A stretch of 64,000 nt of DNA, from assembly GCA_009760855.2 (NCBI GenBank), contig WPIO01000019.1, forward strand, positions 5,125,501 to 5,189,500, in the 5' to 3' direction. This stretch comes from Cristatella mucedo. Taxonomy: Eukaryota; Bryozoa; Phylactolaemata; Cristatellidae. Shown piece by piece: positions 23,673 to 34,740 of this stretch (position 1 is the stretch's first letter; each line of letters starts with the position of its first letter). Under the pieces are notes generated by a model. It had not been told where the DNA came from. It did no database searches and was given only the letters and a program-made list of their open reading frames with translations. The position numbers and the translations under genes were made by a program.

Positions 23673-23946
23673 GCAAATTTTTCTTTACCTTACTCACTTA
23701 ATGGAATGCTGTCGTGCATTCTGCCATGGTCTCAAACAAGCTTGTAGATTTGGCCAGCTCGAGAGAAGCCTTCTCTTCCAGGTCATGCCAGCTTTTGAGA
23801 ACAAATATAGGGCACATTCTAGCTGGTTCACGTAAACTAGCACTGATAGGATCTTCAAGTACCATGACCTCAACGTTCGCGACGAGAACGATGCTGCCAA
23901 ACAAATGGCATTCTCCACCCATAAAAAAGCTGATCCAAAGACAGGG

Positions 23947-23949
<3 letters not shown>

Positions 23950-24017
<68 letters not shown>
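23950..24017 (+). repeat. (TG)34 microsatellite
   Basis: A perfect TG run of about 68 bp. The His/Thr and Cys/Val repeat frames across it are not genes. Confidence 0.97.
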
Positions 24018-24019
<2 letters not shown>

Positions 24020-24289
24020 TTATGTATGTTCACACTTGTGGCCATACGTTTTGATGCACCCACTGTAACTATAGCCACCTGGTCGACTATTACTATATAC
24101 AGTTTTAAAGTCCTCCCTGAGCATACAAACTTGTCAAATTGACGCCAAAGTAAACAAAACAGTCCAACACAATTTTCTAAACACCAAAGCTGCAGTATGG
24201 GCAGCAGAAACAACAAATCTAGTGCGATGTGGTCCCTCTTCGATTAGCGACCACTGTAGTGTACTCATAGCATGAATTTTTCGATAATG

Positions 24290-25088
24290 ATATATGCCAT
24301 CAACTTCTGGCCAGTCTCCCTTCTACCGATCTTGTCAAAGACACTGTAACGAGTCGTGGCAGACCAGCTGAACTCATATATTAAAATTTCCATCCTTGCT
24401 AGTAAGTTCCAGTCTGGTTTTTTTGAGCTTATCACTCCACAGAGTCAGCATTGCTTTGGGTGTATAATGACCGACTTGAATGCAGACTGAGGTAGAGCTT
24501 GTTTTGCTCGACTTGCTTGTTTTGCTCGACCTTTCGGCAGCTTTTGATTGATCACCAAGTCCGTCTTGATGGCCTCTCATCGGGCCTGGGCATCACTGGC
24601 ACTGCATAGCAATGGTTCAGGTCCTATCTCAGTGGGAGACTGCAGAGTATTGATGTGAATGGACAAAGATCATCCACTTAGGGTGCCTTATTGTAGGGTA
24701 CCTCAGGAATCTGGGTTTGGTCCTTTATTGCCAAGCACAATCTAGGCTTTAACTTCTATGCAGATGACACTCAGTTGTACCTTTGCTTTGATCTTTTCCA
24801 ACCCTCGAGCACTTCGAACTCTCTCAACTCCTATGCTGCATGTATTGATGACATGCGTACATGGCTGGGAGCAGATTTTCTTAAATAGAACGATGATGAT
24901 ACCAACGTGCATGTTCTGGGCAAACCAATCGTGATTGAGAAATGGGAACACGTGATGCTCAAAATCGACATCACCAGCTTATTTCGTGTTGAATATGAAC
25001 GAAATCTAGGTGTCATGTTCCGAAGTGACCTTCCATTAGATGACCACATTAGCTATACAGTCAAGTCTACTTACTTTCAGCTACATTA
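24290..25088 (+). mobile_element. Old LINE-A copy, 5' part, split by a younger LINE-A
   Basis: It is a degenerate RT with many stops. Matches to the full copy include CACCTTGCTAGTAAGTTCCAG-like sequence near 24392, FYADDTQLYLCF near 24750 and RNLGVMFRSDLPLDDHIS near 25005. It is interrupted after GCTACATTA at 25088 and resumes at 26166. Confidence 0.85.
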
Positions 25089-26156
25089 TAATAATAATAA
25101 TAATAATTCACTTGATAAAGCGCCCTCAGAGAACTTAATCTCTCTCTAGGGGCTTTACATTTGCTGTAAAGTGAAATGCAATTGAATGGTAAGTAAAATC
25201 ATGCTTAAAAAACAAACGAAATGAATAATATGGTTAGGGATGACATGCACAGGGTCAGCATGCAAATGTGGTTAGTGGCAGCATGCACAGTGTCAGCACG
25301 AATAAGCACATCAAGGACAAATCACAGGGACCCACTAAATGCTGTCCTAAATAGGTGTGTTTTTAAGTTCCTTTTAAATGTGGTCAGGTCAGGGGATGTT
25401 CTGACGCAGGTCGGGAGGGAGGTCCAGGCTTTGGGAGCATATGAACTAAATGGACGGTCTCCAAAGGATACGTAGGATACAAAGTACGAGGTATTTGTAG
25501 ACTGTTGGTTTCCGAAAAGCGGGTGGTACGATTCTTGGCCTGATGGGATAGTATATCTGACAGATAGGCTGGAGCCATAGAATGAAGGGACCTAAAAGTG
25601 AGCGACAAAACCTTGAAGTCAATCCGTTGCTTGACTGGTAGCCAGTGCAGGTCGGCGAGAAGTGGAGTAATGTGGCAACTGCGACGCTCATGACAGACAA
25701 GCCTAGCTGTGGAGTTTTGCACCAGCTGCAATCGCCTGATCGCACATGCTGGTAGGCCAGTAAGCAGTGAGTTGCAGAAGTCAAGACGGGATGTCACGAA
25801 TGCATGGACCAACTTAGATGTGGTATCTTTATCTAAACAAGCCCGAATTTTAGCAATGTTATGAAGCTGAAAATAGGCGGATTTGACTGTGGAGCTGATA
25901 TGGTCGTCTAACGAGAGGTCGCTTTGGAATATGAAACCTAGATTTCGAGCTGATTTAACAGGAGATATGCTGGCAGAGCCAATTTTGAGAGTCAGCCTTT
26001 CCAATCTCTGAATCACACTGGGTTTGCCCATAACTAGTAAGTTAGTTTTATCATCGTTTAGTTTTAGGAAATTTGCTGCCATCCATGTGCGGATGTCATC
26101 AATGCATGCAGCTAGTGAGTTTAGAGAATTTGAGGTGCTCAAAGGCTGGCTCGAAG
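25089..26156 (-). mobile_element. LINE-A, 5'-truncated insertion inside older LINE-A
   Basis: A 1068-bp insertion in reverse orientation, flanked by the 9-bp direct repeat GCTACATTA (25080-25088 and 26157-26165). Its 3' end (TTATTATTAT in reverse complement, hairpin) is at 25089 and its 5' end is truncated within the RT after motif C. The RT C-terminal frame on the minus strand stays open for about 250 codons, with slips near the 3' end, so this copy is younger than its host. Truncation plus a short TSD fit target-primed reverse transcription. Confidence 0.92.
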
Positions 26157-26165
26157 GCTACATTA

Positions 26166-26780
26166 CATTGCTAAAACTCGGGCTAGTTTAGACAGGGTGA
26201 CCACGTCAAAATTGGTCAATACATTTGTGACATCCCGTCTTGACTTCTGTAACTCACTGCTGACCTTTCTACCCGCCTATGCACTCAGGTGCTTAAATCT
26301 GGTATAAAACTCTACAGCTAGGCTTTTCTGTCGTGAGCATCATAGTTTCTACATCTTACCACTTCTAGCCGACCTGCACTGTCTTCCCGTGAAGCAAGGC
26401 AGTGACTTCAAGGTTTTGTCACTCACGTTTAGGTTCCTTCATTCTTTAGCTGCAGCCTACCTATCACATCTATGCCATCACCAGGTTAAGCATCGAGCCA
26501 CCCACTTTTTGGATTCTAACTATTTACCCATAGCTCATACAAATCTCAAATCTTTTGGAGACCATGCCTTTAATGCATATGCTCCCGAAGCCTGGAACTC
26601 ACTCCTGACTTCCATCACGACATCTCCTGATTTGTCCAACTTTAAAAAAAAAGTAAATTCCCATCTATTTGTAAAAGCATTTAGTGAGTCTCTGTGATTT
26701 GACTTGTATGTGCTTATGCATGCTGACACTGCATGCTGCAACTAAGCTTACTTGCATGCTGACCCTGTAGCGATTTGCTT
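26166..26780 (+). mobile_element. Old LINE-A copy, 3' part
   Basis: It continues the split element: the RT thumb (SRLDFCNSLLT-like, LHCLPVKQGSDFKVLSL) and the C-terminal APEAWNSLLTS frame, then the beginning of the 3' UTR (TTGCATGCTGACCCTGT near 26750). Confidence 0.85.
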
Positions 26781-27284
26781 TCGGCCGATGCAAAATACCC
26801 TGCCTGTCGAAAGATGTCGTCCAGGCCTCGCTGATAGCCCTTGAAAAGTATAAGTTGAAGAACACGAAGTGCATTTACATCATACATACCTGTACACCGA
26901 AACATGAAAACTGTAATCAGCTAAAGGGAGTGCACCGAACTGATTTAGGTATACAATAGAGACCCAACTTAAACAATGTCAAATGTAGCAATGACATATC
27001 TCGTCGTTTTGGGAATGCATCGAGAGTAAGCAAAAGCTGACCCACCTTTTACCGGATAAGGGGTCAATTACTTAGCATGCTGGGTTGCTAGGTGCACGTG
27101 GCAAACAGAACTCGGGACGTCTACGGATTCCACAAATAAAGAACATCCAATTTGGCTCTCCCTTTCTCCTGCTCTTGACAAGCCGTCAGTTACGGGACAA
27201 AAACGCTGTAAATTGATGTAAATACGATGAAATTGCCACCGACCTAAGCCCAGCAAAGTCCGGATGCGGCGATGTCGGACCTTG
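26781..27284. other. No recognised feature
   Basis: Unique DNA between LINE-A fragments; no coding or RNA signal recognised. Confidence 0.4.
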
Positions 27285-27540
27285 TTGTCTATTGAGCATG
27301 CTACCACTAACCATTCGATCTTGCTTCCGTGGCAGCAAATGTAAAGTGCCTAGAAAGACGGCAAGGAAGTATGTGACCATGTTATTCCTTTTGTTTATTG
27401 AGCACGCTACTACTAACCATTCGATAGGGCTTTTTTCAGCAATGGTAAAGTGCCTAGAAAGAGATTGAGTTCTCTGAGCATGCTTTATCAAATGCATTTA
27501 TATTATCGGTATTATTATTATTATGATTGTGAGTAGACAC
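27285..27540 (+). mobile_element. Two LINE-A 3' tails in tandem
   Basis: Two partial copies of the GCTACCACTAACCATTCGAT...GCAAATGTAAAGTGCC tail occur one after the other (27297-27370 and 27395-27540). The second ends in a TTATTATTATTA run. Confidence 0.75.
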
Positions 27541-28047
27541 CATGCACAAGAAGGCAATAGCTGATGTACAGATCATCCTTGGGAGTTGAATAGCTAAATG
27601 GTTAGCTAAAGCTCAATCGGTTGCTCAAGGTCAAATGTCACAAATAAGAAGGTACTGGCTGAGGAATAGTAGAAATCTTTACTCGTGATTAAATCTGTAC
27701 TTAAATGTTTATCCATTCGACATTTTTAAGATGGTGTCTGCGGTCTTCAATTCTCACAGTAAGTGCCGGCAAAAACTGAAGGTGCCCACCGGTTTCTGAC
27801 ACAAACACATAGTCACTGCTTTCACAGTATCTGAAATTTAAATAAATATTATTTAAAGCTAACGTCCCACGCATGACACTCTGACCTTGTCGTAATCGCC
27901 CAGTACTCACGGACAGCTGGGTGGGGGAATAGGAAGTGAAACAGCTGGCTCGATAACCTACCACCGGTAGGTGTCGTGCTGCACAATCATAGCGGGCCTA
28001 CCGTGGTCCTGTCGGCTTGACTGCCGTTAAAATCGGTTATAAAACGA
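27541..28047 (+). promoter_or_regulatory. Upstream region of SUZ12-like gene
   Basis: It lies between the last LINE-A tail and the SUZ12 start codon and becomes GC-richer toward 28047. No TATA box or other motif is identified. On the minus strand 27701-27964 is open and includes a possible short exon (27759-27833), which could mean a divergent transcript. Confidence 0.35.
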
Positions 28048-28156
28048 ATGCCTTCCGAGTACACTCGCAAGAAGGACCGGACGTCGGTACCGGAACCTTT
28101 GCAGGAAACCGACAATGCCGTCAGCGACCGGGAACTCTTTCTGAAGGCTTTCGAAA
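28048..28156 (+). CDS. SUZ12: SUZ12-like Polycomb protein, exon 1
   Basis: ATG at 28048 opens MPSEYTRKKDRTSVPEP and ends SDRELFLKAFE with donor A|GTAAGC at 28157 (phase 1). Animal SUZ12 begins its conserved part with [21 protein letters not shown]. The split Lys codon (A + AG) joins exon 2 to give exactly [11 protein letters not shown]. SUZ12 is the scaffold subunit of Polycomb repressive complex 2, which methylates histone H3 Lys27 in the nucleus. The Gly/Ala-rich N-terminus of vertebrate SUZ12 is absent, and the start is chosen as the only in-frame ATG near the motif. Confidence 0.85.
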
Positions 28157-28824
28157 GTAAGCCAGCGAACTTTCCCAGCAAGGTGGTGTGCTCTGCAGCA
28201 GCAGAGGCTGCACAGGCATAGTGTAATGCTAGCTTGACACGTGGTCAAGCACACGGGACCCGTGGAATCTTATTCTATTTAGCCTGGCTACTTGGTGTTG
28301 CATCCCTGGTTCGGCAACCTGCTGCTCGACTGTGTCGGCTCCCAGTTCGAGTGGCCCAGTCTCACTGGGCTCGGCTTCAAGAGCAATTGACTCGGAAGTA
28401 AGGATTAGTGGAAGCCCATATTCGTTGCTATATCGCCTTTAGACTGACCGTATTACCGAATTGTGGCATGGGGATGCCTTTGTAAAATAGTGTCGTGCCC
28501 GGGCTGCATTGCCATTTGTTTCAATTTGGTTGATACTCCTATACCTTGACAGCATATATGTACAGGCTGTAATTGTATTGTCTTCCATGCGGTTTCTTGC
28601 TTCAAGGCACGAGGTTACATTGATAGACCTGCTGTGACTAGAGAAGCAGCAGGCAAATTATTATAGAAAACATGGTTTCTTGACCTCAGGGGAAGCTGGC
28701 TAAACTCTAATTATTAAGTTTGTGCTGTAATTTCTTTTACTCATTACTTAATCTCTGGTGTCTCTCCTTTGTATGTCCGTAAATGTCTATGTCAACTTTC
28801 TGGAGCTGAATTATGTTTTTCCAG

Positions 28825-29072
28825 AAATCGAAGTTGAAGCTGTAAAGCGACCGGACTGGGGGTGCATTAGAAAGCAACATGACGTTTATGCTTTCAAATT
28901 GCAATCTGAGAAAGTTGCCTTAAGAAGAAGGACTGGCATCTTGGCACAGTTGGCAGTAGAAACCATGACCTCCACCTCCTATAGAGGCTCTAGTTGTAGA
29001 AGCTCACCCATTGCAACAGACATGGCTCAAGCAGCTCTTTCAGCTACTCTGCTTCAGGCTGCCCGTTTGTAG
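28825..29072 (+). CDS. Candidate alternative terminal exon of SUZ12-like gene
   Basis: The acceptor TTTTTCCAG at 28816-28824 opens a frame whose first two bases (AA) complete the phase-1 codon of SUZ12 exon 1 as Lys, as exon 2 also does. It reads IEVEAVKRPDWGCIRK, continues for about 82 codons, is Ser/Ala-rich at the end, and stops at TAG 29070. AATAAA follows at 29264. No family is recognised. Either it is an intronic-polyadenylation exon giving a truncated SUZ12 of about 119 residues with no finger or VEFS box, or it is the last exon of an unrelated gene, or chance. Confidence 0.45.
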
Positions 29073-29263
29073 AGCAGAGTTAGCCATCGTCTTCATTAAC
29101 TTGTTAATCTAGTTTCATTGTTTTCTCTAATGCATTGGTACTTGTGTTTTTTATCACTAGTTATACTATTGTATAAGGTTGACTAACTATGGCTTAAGGC
29201 TATAGTGTGCCTACCGCTAAGGCATGCTAGATCACTTACCCTGTGCAGCACTTTGTGTAATTG

Positions 29264-29269
29264 AATAAA
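29264..29269 (+). terminator. Poly(A) signal AATAAA (alternative)
   Basis: AATAAA in TTGAATAAACTTCTG, 192 bp after the stop of the candidate alternative terminal exon. The spacing is typical of a 3' UTR. Confidence 0.5.
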
Positions 29270-29344
29270 CTTCTGAAAGTCAGAGCTTAGAAAATTGTGT
29301 GCATGTGTATGGGACTGTGATTTTCTAGTAATTTAAGCTGGATT

Positions 29345-29720
29345 GCAAACTGAGGGTGAATGGCAATTAGGTTCCTGTTCTGGCCCATTTTGTGTATTTT
29401 GCAAAACTCTGTAGTTTGGCTTGTTTGTCATGAGCGTCACAATTACCATATGAAAGCACTTCTCCTCAACCTGCACTGGCCTAACGTCAAGTATCTTATC
29501 GACTTCACTGCTCTGGCATTCAGTTTTAGGGACTTTTATTCTCTTGCTCCGGCTTACCTATCCAAAATACATCCTGAACAGACTTTGCATCGTATCACCC
29601 GATATTGTTACTCAAGAGGTTATTGTGCCTCGAACCAACATCAAATCTTTTAGAGACGATGTCTTTATTTCCTATGCTCTCAAAGCCTGCAATTTAACTG
29701 ACATATTGCTTTGCTCTGCA
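29345..29720 (+). mobile_element. LINE-A RT fragment, degraded
   Basis: Thumb and C-terminal RT words remain: ARLVCRERHSCHI appears as VWLVCHERHNYHM, followed by NLHWPNVKYLIDF and a SFRDFYSLAPAYLS stretch. It lies in SUZ12 intron 1. Confidence 0.85.
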
Positions 29721-30059
29721 TGTTCTGCCTTAATGACATTCAAAAGAGAAAAAAACTCACTTGCTCCTTCTAGCATTTCTTCCGCCATTGTGAATTGCTT
29801 CTTGTGTGCTTATGCCTGCCTGCTATCACTAAGCAGTCGGATGCTTCCTTCCCAGCATTGTTATATGTTAACTAAAGCTACGACTCAATTTTCATAGGCA
29901 CGTGTTGTGTGTGCATGTACATGCTTGTTAATGTGTGTCGAGATAGATTTATGCTAGCATTTACACTTCAACAAAGCTGTTATGGCCAAATAATCGATGC
30001 AGTACCTAGTTTTGTTCTGTACAGTGCATTCAGTCTAATGGGGTGTAAACGTGACTCCA

Positions 30060-30500
30060 TATCTAACTCCACACACCCGTAGGACTAAATGGGTGTTTTG
30101 CTTGAGTTGTATGTAGGAATGTAGGAATGTTTCTTTCTTTTCGGAAGCAATCTCCTTTAGCAGAGGAGAAACACCTCGGGGATTTATTGGCTAGTCTGGC
30201 ATCCCTATTCATTAGAAGCTTCAGTGGCTGAATGACTTTTTTCGGTAGCCCAGCCCAAATGGCAGTAATCCAGCCTAGTAACCAGTAATCCAGCGTAGTA
30301 ACCCAGATGGTTGGATTTTTAGCCACTCACCTATAGTCCCTAATCTTGGAGGGGAGCGAGCAATTATCAATGAGCAAGTCTTCTAGTCCAGCTGCTCACT
30401 TGTGTCCTATAAGTTGGATTTGGTTTTATCATCATTTGGTTTAAGGATGTGGGCCGACATCAAGGGTTGAATATTTTCAAGATAAGCATCTTGCCATGCT
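30060..30500 (-). mobile_element. LINE-B RT fragment (- strand)
   Basis: The minus strand reads GLPKKVIQPLKLLMNRDARL, then ANKSPRC. The plus-strand copy at 34157-34235 has SLPKKATRPLQLPMNMAARL and VFKSQRF. It is degraded and lies in SUZ12 intron 1. Confidence 0.8.
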
Positions 30501-30511
30501 GGTTCAGACCA

Positions 30512-30655
30512 GTTGAAAAGGTACCCGGTTCGGCTAAGGTCAAGGCTAATGTATTTGATAACTGAGGTCGTGGCAGGAAGAAGGCACCTGAATAGAGATT
30601 ATATTTTTTTATGGCGCTATGCAAATGAATTTATTGTATTTATGTATTTTTTTTA
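30512..30655 (+). mobile_element. Degenerate SINE
   Basis: The remnant head (CTGAGGTCGTGGCAGG) and tail (GGCACCTGAATAGAGATTAT, ATGGCGCTATGCAAATGAAT) fit the SINE consensus, with the B box disrupted. Confidence 0.6.
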
Positions 30656-31165
30656 TCTGTGGCTGCTGCAAATTCCGACGGTTAAATGACATATACACGT
30701 AAATACAGCCTGCATTGAAAGTGATAGCTGATTCAATGGCCCCAAATTACTTTGCTCAAAGACTCGATATAAATGGACTACAGCCAATGACTCAGAAGGA
30801 ACTCTTGTGCAACTCCACAAGTGTCTGGTCTGCTGGATGAAACATCACCACCACACGATATGGATTGAGTGCAATTGGACAAGTTTGATTTGATTTCCTC
30901 GACTGCCGGCTTGATCATTGTTCTCAATCGTTGAAGTGCTGTGATCATAGTATCAAACACGGCCCATATATCGAGCATGGCTAGGGCATTAAAATTATCA
31001 TCATCGTTGCTGCTTTTTTGGTGTTGGTCACACGGAAGAGAGCAGTTTTAGTGCAGCAGTGTTTCTTGCATGTGTGTTCTCAGTCTAAAGGTCTAGCTGT
31101 CCACCTAAGGGATTTTTACTAGGTTCAGTTTTTGCATCTCACTGCTGTACATATGATCTTTTTAG

Positions 31166-31212
31166 AGCCCACTCAGATCTACCGATATCTCAAGCTGAGG
31201 AAGAAGTATTCT
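31166..31212 (+). CDS. SUZ12: SUZ12-like Polycomb protein, exon 2
   Basis: This 47-bp exon has acceptor CTTTTTAG (AG at 31164-31165) and donor TCT|GTAAGT. It reads, with the split Lys, [16 protein letters not shown]. Human SUZ12 has [13 protein letters not shown] and the fly protein [13 protein letters not shown] at this position. Phase is 1 in and 0 out. The exon is tiny but the match is near-exact over nine residues and both splice sites are strong. Confidence 0.9.
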
Positions 31213-31491
31213 GTAAGTAGATTGGTTTGTTTACTTTTGTCAAAGCTACAATAGGTGCTGTTAGGACAACTGGGCTAGCATTTAAAATTTGGCAATGTGG
31301 GAATGCAGATGCATCGGTATGAGGAAGCTGAGTGCCGGAAGTTGCTGGTGTTCTTGATTCTCCTTCTCCAAGTACTCTAGCCACGATACGCTTTAACTTT
31401 AAAAGATATACACACTCATTGCCTTATACAGGCTAGGTCAGTCCTGCATATTACTTGTTTTTCCTATTTTCCTAGTTCAATCATTGTATAT

Positions 31492-31626
31492 AAAAAATAT
31501 AATTCATTTATATAGCGCTCCAAGGGAACTCAGGTACTTCACACATGCCTCGGGGCTCGAGCCCACGACCTCAGTCAGACCTTGGTAGGGGCAAGTACCT
31601 TAACCGCTAAACCAAACCAGCTCGGC
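31492..31626 (-). mobile_element. tRNA-derived SINE
   Basis: The reverse complement has TGGTTTAGCGGTTAAGGTAC (A box), GGGCTCGAGCCC (B box) and a shortened LINE-A-like tail ending TATAAATGAATT. It lies in a SUZ12 intron. Confidence 0.88.
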
Positions 31627-32465
31627 GGTTTTCCTACCTGTAAGCCTGTGTGATCCTGTAAATGTCTCCAAACTTGGATAGCAATGAGCCTTTAGTACAA
31701 ATGACTGAGTGTGCCCACTGCTAGTGTCAGGGTGATGGTTAGCTTGTTCACTGTGTCTTTGTTAAGTTTGCTGACTGTTGTCGTTGGCTGTCAGCCCGGT
31801 GATGGCTTTGAGGAATGTGCCTGTGTGTAACTATAATTTGCTGCCAATTCACATGCAGCAAGGATGGATCTTTCGATTTTCCAATAGCTGCCCAAATGAA
31901 CTTCCTTCTGTATTTCTTACTTTGTAGTGTAAATTGTGATCATTACATCCACTTCTTGCCTGGTTATATGGTTTTGTGTTACGACCTCCAAATTGTTGCT
32001 GAGTGTATTTAATGCTACTAGACCACATGGGGTTTTTCGGCATGCAGTTTGCTCAAGATAGTTGGTGTTATGCTGTTGTAATGTTGATTGTTGCTTCCAT
32101 GATTTGTATGCAATTCACTGCCCGATTTCAGACAGTCTTATTCTATGGGCAAGACAATGTCTTCCGAGCTATTAAATAGTGAGCTGCCATAGCAGGCAGC
32201 CAGCTGTCATATGCAGGCACCAAAGTGAGACGATGCTGTGCTGTGGTTGCTATGCCTCCAATGGTGTTAGCCTCTGTTAATAAACCCTTAATGTGATTGT
32301 AGCTTCTCTAATTTGTGACCATTAGCAAATATTTGTTCAGCTTCATGCCTGCTGATGTATTCAGCTTTATTTAGTGGAAACCCATGGGTTGATCGATGAA
32401 GTTTAGCTTTGCATTATTGAAAGACTTAGCAGGATTTACTGTTTACATGTGTGCATACGCAACAG

Positions 32466-32547
32466 TCTGAAAGGTGCAAGAAGTGCGCCGACAGATACTG
32501 TAGTACTATTCGAAGAGTTCACTTTCAGTGCCCCAGTGCTTACAAAG
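32466..32547 (+). CDS. SUZ12: Candidate SUZ12-like exon (basic N-terminal segment)
   Basis: Acceptor ACGCAACAG and donor AAAG|GTAGTC bound an open stretch that reads SERCKKCADRYCSTIRR, then VHFQCPSAYK. The STIRRVHFQ part resembles NIKRKTFKV of human and KKRISFQV of fly SUZ12, just downstream of the exon 2 motif. It starts in phase 0, compatible with exon 2. The conserved PIFL.R.L.YM piece that should precede it is not found, so an exon is missing or the region has diverged. Confidence 0.45.
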
Positions 32548-32650
32548 GTAGTCTCGTCGTTGAGATACTGTACTTGATTTCTCGATCACTTGGTGGTAAG
32601 TGTCTTGGTAGGCATGGGTTAGCGTTTGTGTCCTTTCGATTGCTTTGCAC

Positions 32651-32728
32651 AACATATGCTGTGAGGTTTTTTATACATGTTTTAGAGACAACCTATGGTG
32701 TGAGGTTTTTTATACATGTTTCAGAGAT
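32651..32728 (+). repeat. 39-bp direct tandem duplication
   Basis: Two adjacent units with GTGAGGTTTTTTATACATGT in each, differing at a few bases. It is intronic, just downstream of the candidate exon. Confidence 0.85.
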
Positions 32729-32789
32729 TCTTGCCCGAAAAATAGTTCCATATAGTTAAATATAGTTCCAAAAGCCTATAGCTTGCTCT

Positions 32790-33015
32790 TTACTGACATC
32801 GCGACATCTCCTTGACTTGAACGGCATTAAAAAACTAAACTCCACATGTTCTTCACAGCATTTACTCTTTAGTCTTAGATCTTTGTGTGAATTCCCCTTT
32901 GCACGGTTATTCCTGTTAAGACTGTTCATGTTATCACTAACCGATTGACTCTCTCCTTTTCTTGCATATGTAAAGTGCCTAGAAAGAGATTTAGTTCTCC
33001 ATGTTGCTCTGAAAA
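32790..33015 (+). mobile_element. LINE-A 3' end fragment, degraded
   Basis: Last RT codons (GCATTAAAAAACTAAACTCC, CACAGCATTTACT) then the 3' UTR and part of the tail (TGTAAAGTGCCTAGAAAGAG). The TTA end is lost. Confidence 0.7.
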
Positions 33016-34035
33016 TATAAAATTATCATTCCACTGCACTTGCCCAAAGTTGCATGTGCTTGGTGTGCTCATGCTAAGCTATTGTCTTTTCTTGCATTTG
33101 CACACATGCTGTTTAGCTATGACGTTATGGTCGTTATAGACTCAACTTTCGCCTGGATGACTTACTGGATATTACTGTTGCTTCTCGAAAGGAGCGACTG
33201 TTTGGGCCAAATAAGCTTTATTTAAATCTATTTTTCTTTGAGTTCCATGCTAATCAAGGTACAGCTTGATCACTTTAGCTGATTTCCCAACCATTATGCA
33301 TTAACAATAGCTCTGCAATGAATTATATTTCTGTGCTCTTAAGTTCGTCACAGCAGCAAATGGATCATACAATTGTCTTGTGAGTGGTCAATCCGAGAAT
33401 TAAATCAAATTTTAGGTGTCAATAGCAGCACAAAAGAGCTTTCCAAATAAATCTTCCGGCACATTATAAAGTAATACTGGAAGTAGAAACCAGGCAAGCA
33501 ATTCAGTTCTGCTTTGGCTAAGACGATCCGTTAGAAAACTGACATGGTAGATGCATATATCCTAGATTCGAGAGTTGCAAGCTTTGTGTTCACTGCCTTA
33601 TGTAATAGAATAGTTTAGTTCATGATTTGGCAACCTGCGCACTTCCTGTCAAGTGATGTACTCGAATAAATGCACTATGTCGAAAAAAGTCCTTCTGAAT
33701 GACTGATGCTGCTGTAGCTGCTACTGTGTTCCTGTAATAAGAGGATTTTCTACGATTCCAGGCATATCGAGCTGTGCACAGCATGCAAACATATTTACTG
33801 ACAGCTCACAAACGAAGGCATTTGTTGTGATATATGCTTTTACTATGACGTTACACCACTATGATTCTTTATGACGTCCCTTATCAAAGCAGGCATAGAG
33901 GCCACAAGCTTCTGCACTGTCTCCTGTGCTCTAGCATTCCTCAGAGCCTGAATTGTACTGAAAAGATTTTCTTACTTATATAGGCCAGACACCCTACTCA
34001 GCTGCCTGTCAATTTTGTACCCTAAATGTAATATG
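33016..34035. other. No recognised feature (SUZ12 intron)
   Basis: AT-rich intronic DNA; no exon, RNA gene or repeat recognised. Confidence 0.4.
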
Positions 34036-34039
34036 GGGT

Positions 34040-34740
34040 TTAGATCCGGTGGCTGGCTGGGTCACTGCATCAGCAACTCCCATTGCAAAAAATTTAACTA
34101 ACTCCTTAGTTCTATCTCGACTTGGTCGTTGTAATTCCCTTTTGGCAAGTCTACCAAAGAAAGCAACTAGGCCATTGCAGCTGCCTATGAATATGGCTGC
34201 AAGGCTAGTCTTCAAGTCCCAGAGGTTTGAGCACGTCTGAGTCTCCTTTGCTAAAAGAGCTAGGAGGGATCCGGTTTATCAACAGGTGGAGAGCAAAGTT
34301 CTTACACTGACCCACAAGGCCCGCCACGGCTTGGCTCCTTCGTACTTAGCTGAACTGCCGCACCAGTTCAGCCTCTTTGTGTCCTCGGGTCCTGTATGGA
34401 CATTAAATTAGGTGTTCCTGCTTAAAGACTGCGTTGGCAATAGAGGCTTTAGCTTTGCAGGTCCTAGACTGTGGAACTCGCTTCCACAATTCTTACGTTA
34501 CGGCAACTACTCTCCTGCTGCCGATTATGGCTCATCCTTTTCAGTGGTCTTGAGCTGCTACTTCCATGCTACTCACTACCTCAACTGCTATCCTGACTCT
34601 GCTATGCTTTCCACTTTCTCTTTGTTTGCGTGAGACAAAGTCTGTTGGCTTCCAAATGCATACCGAATGCCACTTAAGCTGTGAGTGATACACAACTGTC
34701 CTGCGTAACACCAAATAGTCTTTATGGCTAGAGTAGTTAT
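34040..34740 (+). mobile_element. LINE-B RT C-terminus and 3' UTR (+ strand)
   Basis: The best readable LINE-B piece: SRLGRCNSLLASLPKKATRP, a KVLTLTHKARHGLAPSYLAE segment after a frameshift, GPRLWNSLPQFLR and the C-terminal HATHYLNCYPDSAMLSTFSL, then TGA. The 3' UTR (GAGACAAAGTCTGTTGGCTT, GTGTTACGCAGG in reverse complement) matches the short LINE-B pieces at 35152 and 58150 and identifies them as 3' ends of this family. Confidence 0.9.

Noticed and set aside
23698-24216. Frames with His-Thr or Cys-Val runs
   Set aside because: Products of the (TG)34 repeat.
31430-31490. Possible SUZ12 PIFL exon (CCTATTTTCCTAGTTCAATC reads PIFLVQS)
   Set aside because: No acceptor in the right phase, no donor, and the frame runs straight into a SINE; likely chance.
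31855-31930. Possible SUZ12 exon after CACATGCAG with VFLTL
   Set aside because: Similarity is only a few residues, it contains an in-frame TAG, and phases do not fit the neighbours.
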